In this document: in pieces, positions 1 to 5,070 of the stretch | How the letters are laid out: every line of letters begins with the position of its first letter | Numbering within the stretch: position 1 is the stretch's first letter | Assembly (NCBI GenBank): GCA_000961805.1 | Contig: LADV01000017.1 | Span: 1-5,115, forward strand | Length of the DNA stretch: 5,115 bases | DNA from: Peptococcaceae bacterium BRH_c23 | GTDB taxonomy: Bacteria; Bacillota_B; Desulfitobacteriia; Desulfitobacteriales; Desulfitobacteriaceae | Direction: 5' to 3' | Program-made: the position numbers and the translations under genes | Notes under the pieces: model-generated | What the model saw: the letters and a program-made list of their open reading frames with translations, nothing else | What the model was told of the DNA's origin: nothing | The model's database searches: none

Positions 1-1
1 G

Positions 2-43
2 CCTGGTCTTTTTCCTGTAAAACCTGGTCTTTTTCTTGCAGGG
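2..43. repeat. 21-bp tandem repeat coding coiled-coil heptads
   Basis: Two diverged copies of a 21-bp unit occupy 2-22 and 23-43; the first 12 bases of each copy are identical. In the minus-strand frame each unit encodes one heptad, LQEKDQ plus one residue. The array may continue beyond the left edge. Such repeats extend a coiled coil by slippage without breaking the frame. Confidence 0.6.
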
Positions 44-169
44 TCTGCGTTCGTTCATTGACCGCTTGCCTGAGTTCCTGTTTGGTCATTCCCTCGATAT
101 CCATATCAATGATGAATTGCGCCCGTTCCTCCTTGGGGATCCCTAAAAGAAGCACCGCCTGGCTGTAGT

Positions 170-197
170 TCAAATTCGGATCCGGATCCGAATTTGA
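170..197. repeat. perfect 28-bp palindrome
   Basis: The sequence from 170 to 197 equals its own reverse complement, with no spacer; the centre is GGATCCGGATCC. It lies in the linker part of the DUF3102-like fragment, coding a run of Ser-Asp-Pro-Asp-Pro-Asn. It has no T-run and is not an obvious terminator. It could be chance expansion of GGATCC units or a binding or recombination site. Confidence 0.8.
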
Positions 198-253
198 GGA
201 GGTAGGCTGTCCGGCTCCGGCGGAATCTCGGTTTGATTATGATATCGTAATAA

Positions 254-457
254 AAAGATCTGGAACAATTGGAGCGTTATTTGAACCAGAAGATGGTTGA
301 TCGTTCATATTACGCATGGTGCTTTTGGTCAGCATTTTTTGGGTACTCTTCTATGCCGAAAAAGTATGTCGATTCATTATTTAATGGCTGGAGTAAGAAG
401 AAAATTGAGGCAGTACGAAGCAGAATGACCGATATCCAGTTACAACTATTTCACTAA
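254..457 (+). pseudogene. unrecognised protein, C-terminal fragment
   Basis: The frame is open from just after a TAA at 251-253 to a TAA at 455-457. It reads DLEQLERYLNQKMVDRSYYA and continues through an aromatic-rich segment (AWCFWSAFFGYSSMPKKYVD) to a helical charged tail ending LQLFH. The composition looks like genuine protein: mixed amphipathic helices, with Trp, Tyr and Phe clustered. The only candidate start near the front is the TTG at 269, which has no convincing ribosome binding site, so this is more likely the 3' end of a larger lost gene than a complete 62-residue gene. It points rightward, convergent with the BREX remnant, and its last 12 bases overlap the minus-strand frame at 446-535. 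I do not recognise the family. Confidence 0.4.
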
Positions 458-535
458 AACTATACACTGGTCTAAATTTTCCCCAGCTTTCTTACAGGCT
501 AATTTAATAGCCCTATTTTCTGATTCATAGAACAT
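446..535 (-). CDS. small hypothetical frame after brxL (29 aa) or gene remnant
   Basis: A minus-strand ATG at 533-535 opens a 29-codon frame beginning MFYESENRAIKLACKKAGEN and ending CIVLVK before a TAG. AGAGG lies about 10 bases upstream, which is longer than ideal spacing. The same frame stays open back to the second of two tandem TAG codons that end brxL, so upstream residues such as LGRGC could also belong to a truncated gene. The composition is protein-like, and the position suggests the gene that once followed brxL, cut off near 450 by the junction with the plus-strand fragment. The family is not recognised, and it may not be expressed. Confidence 0.3.
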   Translation of the reverse strand: MFYESENRAIKLACKKAGENLDQCIVLVK

Positions 536-568
536 TACATTACATCCTCTACCTAAAGTAATTTCCTA

Positions 569-1099
569 CTACTCCACTCCCAAAGCCTTAAACACCGCAT
601 CTTCCGGACTTTGATAAAACGCCATCTGAAACTTCGCAAAGAGTTCTGATGGAACGGTGGCAATATCCGTGGCCGATGCCATTGGAAGTAATACTTTCTT
701 GGCTCCAGCATCAAAGCACACTTGCAACGTGTTGGCTAACTCTTCTACTTTATTGATGGTGCCACCGAGACTCATAGAACCCAATACGACTAACTGACTT
801 TGAGGAGGTTTCCCCATAGCTCCAGAACACATCGCGATAAAGGCTGTCAACGTCAGCTCAGGGGTCATGCCGATGCCTTGGATATCTTGAACATACAGCA
901 GGTAATCCTTGGTCTTAGTGCTTATCGAACCGCTGATGCTCCTACTATTGGCTTTAAAATAATTAAACGCAGTCAGGGTGTTTTCTTTGGCTTCCCTGCT
1001 GTTTCCAAGCCCAGATCTCTCAAATTTTCCAGATCCGGTCACGACTTCCGTTTCAATCTTATACACTCCGATCATCCCGGAATCCCCGCGACCAAAGCT
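569..1099 (-). pseudogene. brxL: brxL remnant: C-terminal Lon-like domain
   Basis: BrxL is the AAA+ and Lon-like protein that ends type 1 BREX operons. Only its C-terminal part remains: about 175 codons of a protein usually near 680-700 aa. The segment from IGVYKIETEV through KANSRSISGSIST, YLLYVQDIQGIGMTPELTLT, VVLGSMSLGGTINKVEELAN, FDAGAKKVLLPM and the tail SPEDAVFKALGVE follows the BrxL C-terminus closely. The AAA+ module, Walker motifs and N-terminal DNA-binding part are gone. The layout resembles a Lon proteolytic fold, but no Ser-Lys catalytic pair is evident. The frame is open from after a TAA at 1100-1102, and the ATG at 1073-1075 has no clear ribosome binding site and is probably an internal methionine. 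The 5' end is fused out of frame to the start of pglZ. Two TAG codons end the gene in tandem (569-571 and 566-568). Confidence 0.85.
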
Positions 1100-1244
1100 T
1101 TACCTCACCTAATTCCAGCTCATCGACGACCTCTTGGAAATCCCCATCAGCATCGTACCAAAAGATGATCTGCCGTTGGGCCCCGTCTCGACACGGTGCC
1201 TGAAATTTATCGGTCAGGGCTGCATTTATCTGGTCATGATTCAT
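1059..1244 (-). pseudogene. pglZ: pglZ (brxZ) remnant: N-terminal 61-codon frame
   Basis: PglZ is the alkaline-phosphatase-superfamily protein of BREX, normally about 850 aa. This frame starts at ATG 1242-1244 with an AGGTG ribosome binding site about 6 bases upstream. It reads MNHDQINAALTDKF, then RQIIFWYDADGDFQEVVDEL and GEVKLW, which matches the start of type 1 PglZ (MN-DQI--AL, IIFWYD-DG-F--DELEL). After LW the reading runs into sequence that is brxL in another frame and stops about ten codons later. The whole phosphatase domain is missing. It follows the nested ATPase-HNH block, as expected for the pglX-pglZ boundary of a type 1 operon. A stable product is unlikely. Confidence 0.78.
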
Positions 1245-1328
1245 GGTTTCACCTACTATTTCTATACATTAATCATAAGGCTACAGCCTTAAACTTGGGA
1301 TACGCCTGATTCCTCTCCGCCCATTCAT

Positions 1329-1688
1329 CTAATCCCCCAAGTTTTTGTCAAAGACCTTATCCAGAAGTAATTCATCCGTTTTAATAATGGGATTGTTATT
1401 CAGTTTTCCATCGATCATATACTTATCCACATAAAAGAATTCTTCACCACAGACATGCTTTTGCGGCACTATTGAGTCACAGAGCTCTCTGATTTTGTCA
1501 AACTGTCTTTCTCTTTTCAAACCATTTAACCTGTCCATAAACAGGTTCACAAAGTTAATCTTTTTGACGAACTCTTGAGGTAAAGTGTATCTAAATGTTT
1601 CTTTCAAGAACTCACAACTCTCGACTTGATTAAGGGTTGAATAGTGCTGGTACCACTTCTTTGAATTCTCCAATAGTTCTACAGACAA
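1329..1688 (-). CDS. hypothetical protein, 119 aa, third gene of the nested block
   Basis: The frame starts with TTG at 1686-1688, with AAAGGTG about 10 bases upstream; an in-frame TAA lies just before, so no earlier start is possible. It encodes a helical, charged protein (LLENSKKWYQHYSTLNQ, FLKETFRYTLPQEFVKKINF, NLFMDRLNGLKRERQFDKIR, EFFYVDKYMIDGKLNNNPII) with no signal peptide or membrane segment. The alternating helices around FDKIRELCDSI resemble a TPR-like helical repeat, but I do not recognise the family. It lies downstream of the HNH gene and before pglZ, so it may be part of the same defence cassette. The frame ends at DKNLGD. One extra G in the G run at 1334-1338 would carry it on through GLDEWAERNQAYPKFKAVAL to a TGA at 1273-1275, so the annotated end may be a frameshift or a deletion scar. 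Confidence 0.6.
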   Translation of the reverse strand: MSVELLENSKKWYQHYSTLNQVESCEFLKETFRYTLPQEFVKKINFVNLFMDRLNGLKRERQFDKIRELCDSIVPQKHVCGEEFFYVDKYMIDGKLNNNPIIKTDELLLDKVFDKNLGD

Positions 1689-1773
1689 TATTGTTTCACA
1701 CCTTTATATGGAATATGATTCCTTCAGTCCCTAAATCCACTAAACTTGCCACCCATCCTCCTAGACCATTTTA

Positions 1774-2417
1774 TTAAAGCTTGTCAGCAAATGTATTCAT
1801 CAAAAATGGATATCCCCAACTCTTTGACATTGATTTTTAATATCTTTAAAATCTTCTACAGCACCGGCTTTTACTGCTATTCTTAGCAATTCCTTTAATT
1901 TATTAACAATATCTCTACGACGTTCGATCAAACCCTCTCTATTTAGGCCAGTATGTTCGATTGTGGTTTTTGCCCTCAAATCGTTATTAATAGACAGTAT
2001 TTTCGCCGTTTCTATATCTATTTCTAAGTAATTCTTTATCTCATCGAATGTTGGGTTTAAAATTGGATTTTCGTCATCCCATTTATCCCCTTTATATTTT
2101 TTGCTATTACACACTTCGCAAGAATAATTGAGATTACACCATTCAAAACATAGGTGTGGAAATTTACTTTTAGGCATTAAATGTTCTATTCTTTCAAACA
2201 CCTGAACCCCAATTGGGGATTCACAAAAACAACACTGCCCCTCAAACATTTCATGTAATGTTTATTTGACATCTTCTTGTCTATATTTATCTACGAATTT
2301 TTGCGGGATATCATTAAACGTACTATGTTTCGGAACTTCCGCTAACAGGTCAACAGTCCATTTTTTTGCATTTTTCTTTAGGCTTTCTGGTTGTGCCAAC
2401 CTATCTACTTTGTGCAT
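1774..2417 (-). pseudogene. HNH endonuclease (PtuB-like), broken by a stop and a frameshift
   Basis: The ATG at 2415-2417 overlaps the end of the ATPase gene by 17 bases and has GAGGGA about 8 bases upstream. The first 51 codons (MHKVDRLAQPESLKKNAKKW to KYRQEDVK) run into a TAA at 2262-2264. The same frame then continues TLHEMFEGQCCFCES, RIEHLMPKSKFPHLCFEWCN, NYSCEVCNSKKYKGDKWDDE and NPILNPTFDEI. That is a zinc-binding HNH core: CxxC, the E-H pair, a second CxxC, and NP. It ends at a TGA at 1800-1802 after GDIHF. Adding one A to the A5 run at 1834-1838 instead gives KKSMSKSWGYPFLMNTFADK followed by Leu and a TAA at 1774-1776, a tail more like HNH relatives of this type. An ATPase followed by HNH matches Septu and retron effector pairs. 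An internal ATG at 2247-2249 could restart past the stop but lacks a ribosome binding site. Confidence 0.85.
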
Positions 2418-3744
2418 TTCTCTTCCCTCGTTCCTTTAGGATGTCCTCAATTGAGCCAAGTTCCGCTAATTCAACAGCAGCATCATTTTGGGGAAGATTT
2501 GAATACACATCATCTTTCAATTGATTTAATTTGGTATTTTCTTCATCTGATAATTGGTTTTTGATTTTCTTAAACGACAGCTGTTTGATTTCTTCAAGTT
2601 GTGGTTTTACTTCTGGCGATCTTTCGTCAACTCCCATGAATGTATTCAAAACATCATTTACTCGCCAGCCGTATGGAGATTTTATATATTTAGTATCTAG
2701 CTCAATAATCGGTGTACTAGTATCTGAGTCAAATAGACTTATAATTTTTTTATCCTTACAGGACGCTATGACAACTGGAGAATGGGTAGTCGCAATAAAT
2801 TGAACATATGGAAATGTTTGCATTAGAGCCTCAACAATCCTCCATTGCCATTTCGGATGAATATGTAAATCAATTTCATCAATTAAGACAAGTCCAGGGG
2901 TTTTCTCTGTAACGTCACGTCTTAAATCAGGATTTAGTATGGCCATTCTATAAGCAATATCCGCAACCATTCCAATAAGGCTACGATAACCTGCACTCAT
3001 GAATCTAAGTGGCAAGGCCTCGCCATTGGAAAAATACACAAGTTCTCCTGTCCGCTCATCATAGAAGATGGTACTATTTATATCTGTGTTTTCTAAAACA
3101 CCAATAAACTTACCAACAGCTTTTTTTACTGATTCATATTCAGCAAGTTCTGTTTTTTTCTGATAGGCGATGCGCTCCATTCTCTGACACCAGTTGGTAA
3201 GCATACTAATATTGGACTCGGAAGCCAAACAATGAGTGTAACCTACATTACGCATATAATTTACTGTAAATACATCTTCCCATTTATCTCGTTTTTGCGT
3301 CCACATTCTTCCTGCGCTTTGATAGCTGATAACTGGAAACACATTGTTTTTGTTTTTTGTGAGTGTTGTAGCATATTTGGAAATATTTTTAGTTGTAACC
3401 GTTCTAGTTGTTTTCTTTTGGCTACTTTTGCTTCTATTCCATACAATTTCTTCGTCCGCAAAATCCGCGATACATCTAACTACGGTAGGGGTAAAGTATT
3501 CAATATCGTATGAACCATCACCTACTAAATGGCCTATGCTTCTGACATCGTCAGGTGTGAAATGTATTGTAGTTATACCATCAATCCCAACTATAAATCC
3601 ACCTAATCCAATAGCTATTGCTTCCAACACTGATGTTTTACCCATTCCATTATTACCTATAATTAAGTTGAACTTATTATCAAAATCAAAGGTGTTATGT
3701 TTAATTCCTCTAAAGTTTTCAATGGTAATACTTTTTAAAATCAT
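2401..3744 (-). CDS. AAA/ABC-type ATPase, PtuA-like defence ATPase (447 aa)
   Basis: A complete frame starts at ATG 3742-3744, with a strong AGGGGTG ribosome binding site about 8 bases upstream. It begins MILKSITIENFRGIKHNTFD, typical of SMC/RecF-like (AAA_21/AAA_15) ATPases. Visible motifs are Walker A GNNGMGKTS (residues 30-38), an ABC-like signature MSAGYRSL (249-256), Walker B GLVLIDEID (284-292) followed by the D-loop LHIHPKWQ, and the switch histidine in ATTHSP (318-323). The C-terminus (YGWRVNDVLNTFMGVDERSP and a charged helical tail) resembles the region of PtuA-type and retron-associated ATPases that contacts the HNH partner. No TOPRIM domain is seen, so it is not an OLD nuclease. 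In Septu the ATPase is thought to hold or gate the HNH nuclease. Here it precedes and overlaps an HNH gene. It is visibly more AT-rich than the BREX remnants, fitting separate origin. The family is clear; the PtuA assignment is by context and motif only. Confidence 0.9.
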   Translation of the reverse strand: MILKSITIENFRGIKHNTFDFDNKFNLIIGNNGMGKTSVLEAIAIGLGGFIVGIDGITTIHFTPDDVRSIGHLVGDGSYDIEYFTPTVVRCIADFADEEIVWNRSKSSQKKTTRTVTTKNISKYATTLTKNKNNVFPVISYQSAGRMWTQKRDKWEDVFTVNYMRNVGYTHCLASESNISMLTNWCQRMERIAYQKKTELAEYESVKKAVGKFIGVLENTDINSTIFYDERTGELVYFSNGEALPLRFMSAGYRSLIGMVADIAYRMAILNPDLRRDVTEKTPGLVLIDEIDLHIHPKWQWRIVEALMQTFPYVQFIATTHSPVVIASCKDKKIISLFDSDTSTPIIELDTKYIKSPYGWRVNDVLNTFMGVDERSPEVKPQLEEIKQLSFKKIKNQLSDEENTKLNQLKDDVYSNLPQNDAAVELAELGSIEDILKERGKRNAQSR

Positions 3745-3824
3745 AAAATATCACCCCTCAGTTTAATTACAGACTATGCACCAAGTGCTAATCACCAAGA
3801 CTACATTAACCAATTATTGGCATT

Positions 3825-3853
3825 ATCATTGCGCGCTAGTTTGTCATTCTCAA
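3825..3853 (-). promoter_or_regulatory. candidate promoter for the ATPase-HNH block
   Basis: On the minus strand TTGAGA (3848-3853) is followed after exactly 17 bases by AATGAT (3825-3830), matching sigma-A boxes at five and four of six positions. It lies in the 126-base gap between the pglX remnant and the ATPase and would give a leader of roughly 75 bases. The nested block may therefore have its own promoter rather than rely on BREX read-through. This is a pattern match only. Confidence 0.3.
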
Positions 3854-3870
3854 TCCTTTTAACTCATTCG

Positions 3871-4050
3871 TCAGATCTTCGCCAACACCTTCTGAAACTT
3901 AGCGTAATTGACGACGACCCCGTCATCCAGATCTATCTCAATCTGCTGATCAGCCAGATTATGAATCACTTCGTCATATTTTTTTAGTTCGTCCATCTGT
4001 TTGGTTAAGACTTTCAACCGCTTCGTCGCTTTAGTCTTTTCTTGCGTGTA
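3871..4050 (-). pseudogene. pglX: pglX remnant: C-terminal ~55 codons
   Basis: PglX is the adenine-specific DNA methyltransferase of BREX, normally about 1,200 aa. The minus-strand frame is open from after a TAG at 4051-4053 to a TGA at 3871-3873. It reads KATKRLKVLTKQMDELKKYD, then HNLADQQIEIDLDDGVVVNY and AKFQKVLAKI. The motif ADQQIEIDLDDGV-VNY-KF is characteristic of the extreme C-terminus of type 1 PglX. No start codon or ribosome binding site is evident, and all catalytic methyltransferase motifs are gone. Its 5' end overlaps, in another frame, the end of the brxA frame, so brxA and pglX were joined by a deletion. Its position just before an inserted block and pglZ agrees with operon order. 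Confidence 0.78.
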
Positions 4051-4538
4051 CTATTAATCAAACCCGCCTCAAAGAGTATTATACTATAGACCTGTGACAA
4101 TTTTTTGAGCGTCGATTCCTGCCACCCTGCCACTTTAAGACTTTGTTCTGCTTTATTGTTAAAGAAGATGCAAAAATCCTTAGGTTCTAGTTCCTGCTCT
4201 CCTAGCCGTACTTTTTCCAGATATACTTCTTCTATAAACTCTAGAAATAGCCGATTCGTTTTCATGATCGCTATTAAGGCCACGAGTTTGCTTGTATGGA
4301 GAGAACCTTGAACTAGTAGGTTTAACAGTATTTCATCTAGAACTGCTACTCGCTTAAGCGTTGCACTTAGTAGCTTATCCAGGCTTTTATTTGTGGCGTA
4401 CTGGAACAGGTTTTCGTCAATAATTTTTGCACTGATTTCTACACTAGAGAGCCCTGCTAAGGTTAGTTTGGCGACTTGCTTCAGTTCAACATACAAAAAG
4501 GGCTCACCCGTGAGATTTGCGAAATACTGTGGTACCAC
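4014..4538 (-). pseudogene. brxA: brxA, truncated at the 3' end (DUF1819)
   Basis: BrxA (DUF1819) is the small first protein of BREX operons, reported to bind DNA, and is usually about 190-200 aa. The frame starts at GTG 4536-4538 with GGAAG about 7 bases upstream, and an in-frame TAA shortly before excludes a longer start. Family signatures run in order: NLTGEPFLYVELKQVAKL (residues 8-25), ENLFQYATNKS (42-52), LKRVAVLDEILLNLLVQGSL (61-80), KTNRLFLEFIEEVYLEKVRL (93-112), FFNNKAEQSLKVAGW (125-139) and LSQVYSIILFEAGL (147-160). From about residue 163 the sequence becomes a basic out-of-frame tail, KKRLKRRSG, that is antiframe pglX. The fold is nearly complete, so a product could still be made, but brxB and brxC, which should follow, are absent. 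It is the most intact BREX gene left. Confidence 0.87.
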
Positions 4539-4669
4539 TGCATCACTTCCGATTTAAGCTATATTGGTTATTGTTATCATTCAACCTATTCTTTAAACGA
4601 AATCTCATTTTATTTCCATTTAGTTACAATTATTGTTCTGTATTGAAAACTAACAGTTCTATCACTTGT
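4539..4669 (-). other. AT-rich leader upstream of brxA
   Basis: This 131-base stretch separates the radC fragment from brxA. No protein-like frame is seen. It is rich in A and T, and a brxA promoter is expected here, but no pair of boxes with good spacing stands out; TTGAAT and TATAGC near 4560-4585 are only 15 bases apart. Confidence 0.4.
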
Positions 4670-4801
4670 CTATAATAATCTCTTTTCGGAACAGCTAACA
4701 TACGCTTGTCCTGCAGCAATGATGTGGTCAAGCACAGATATTGAAATAGGTTCTAAGGCAACCTGGATCCTTTTCGTTACTTCAATATCTTGAGGCGAAG
4801 G
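4670..4801 (-). pseudogene. radC: radC-like JAB-domain protein, C-terminal fragment
   Basis: RadC proteins carry a JAB/MPN metalloprotease-like domain and are common on mobile islands; their role in DNA repair is doubtful. The minus-strand frame reads PSPQDIEVTKRIQVALEPIS, then VLDHIIAAGQAYVSCSEKRLL, and stops at TAG 4670-4672. This follows the RadC C-terminus (PS--DIEVTKRL--AG--LGI-VLDHIII----YVSLKEKGLL), though it has drifted: EP for the usual AG, and AAGQ for IGDG. The upstream metal-binding HxHPSGD motif is missing. The frame stays open further upstream, to about 4880, but that sequence (TDTEYCSI) no longer looks like RadC, so the fragment probably begins near 4801. It is not functional. 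It sits between the tRNA side of the island and brxA. Confidence 0.7.
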
Positions 4802-4903
4802 AATACTGCAATACTCCGTGTCCGTCAGCAACGACTGCTCCGACTTCAATGATCTCGGGGAACCAGACTCTCACTCTTCAGTATCTTTTGTGCACTTAAA
4901 GGC

Positions 4904-4939
4904 AAAAAAACACCGAAGACTCGTTTGCACTTTCTTCGG
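4904..4939 (-). terminator. rho-independent terminator, minus strand
   Basis: On the minus strand CCGAAGA (4933-4939) pairs with TCTTCGG (4913-4919) across a 13-base loop and is followed by TG and seven T residues (4904-4910). It would stop leftward transcripts entering from the tRNA side before they reach the radC fragment and brxA. Confidence 0.65.
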
Positions 4940-4971
4940 CATTATCATGTGTCATGGCTATATGAAAATAA

Positions 4972-5000
4972 AAAATAGACCATTCAAAATGGTCTATTTT
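4972..5000. terminator. 13-bp perfect inverted repeat, possible bidirectional terminator
   Basis: AAAATAGACCATT (4972-4984) is the exact reverse complement of 4988-5000, with a 3-base loop CAA. Both strands end the stem with a run of T, so it could terminate transcription in either direction, although the stem is short of G and C. Confidence 0.55.
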
Positions 5001-5013
5001 CTGGTCGGCATTT

Positions 5014-5035
5014 GGTCAAAGCTTGCAGTTTGACC
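5014..5035. repeat. 7-bp inverted repeat
   Basis: GGTCAAA (5014-5020) and TTTGACC (5029-5035) flank the 8-base GCTTGCAG. There is no T-run, so it is not a clear terminator. It lies between the tRNA 3' end and the other hairpins. Confidence 0.45.
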
Positions 5036-5047
5036 TGCCTACCTTAA

Positions 5048-5062
5048 AAGGCTGAAAGCCTT
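5048..5062 (-). terminator. small hairpin just downstream of tRNA-Pro
   Basis: On the minus strand AAGGCT, the loop TTC and AGCCTT form a 6-bp hairpin followed by two further T residues, 9 bases beyond the tRNA CCA end. It is the likely terminator or processing hairpin of the tRNA transcript; the stem is short. Confidence 0.4.
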
Positions 5063-5070
5063 GATATTAC

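Larger units (their letters stand above)
1..236 (-). pseudogene. DUF3102-like protein, C-terminal fragment
   Basis: The minus-strand frame is open from a TAA at 237-239 to the window edge. It reads a low-complexity stretch (S, N, D, P, G rich), then NLNYSQAVLLLGIPKEERAQ, then a segment with MTKQELRQAVNERTQ and two copies of the heptad LQEKDQ(V/A). The YSQAV-LLGIP-EER and M(S/T)-ELR/Q-A signatures followed by a coiled coil match, from memory, the C-terminal half of DUF3102 proteins, which occur on plasmids and islands of Clostridia. Their function is not established. The N-terminal domain is absent and no plausible start codon precedes the conserved part, so this is a 5'-truncated remnant. The same frame is also open beyond the TAA, up to an ATG at 306-308, and whether that is related is unknown. 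The gene continues past the left edge. Confidence 0.55.

Noticed and set aside
800..1168. Plus-strand 122-codon open frame
   Set aside because: It is antisense to the brxL and pglZ remnants, which match known families; its Arg/Pro/His-rich product looks like a shadow frame.
1277..1290. AAGGCT/AGCCTT inverted repeat before pglZ
   Set aside because: It has a 6-bp stem, almost no loop and no T-run, and overlaps a possible coding tail; it is too weak to call a terminator, and its likeness to the hairpin at 5048-5062 is probably chance.
1696..1752. 18-codon minus-strand frame from GTG after AGGAGG (1757-1762)
   Set aside because: The ribosome-binding sequence is strong but the spacing to GTG is only 4 bases and the peptide is too short to support; AGGAGG may be a chance or a relic of another start.
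3261..3461. Minus-strand 66-codon frame inside the ATPase
   Set aside because: It is wholly contained in the ATPase gene in another frame and has no ribosome binding site.
2531..3766. Plus-strand open frames opposite the ATPase, including 140 codons at 3344-3766
   Set aside because: They are the antisense of a well-supported ATPase with all motifs, and the products are hydrophobic, low-complexity shadows.
4105..4311. Plus-strand 68-codon open frame
   Set aside because: It is antisense to brxA and has a Ser/Arg-rich composition with no family signal.
4818..5033. Plus-strand 71-codon open frame between radC and the tRNA
   Set aside because: It runs straight through two hairpin terminators, lacks a ribosome binding site, and its product has no recognisable features.
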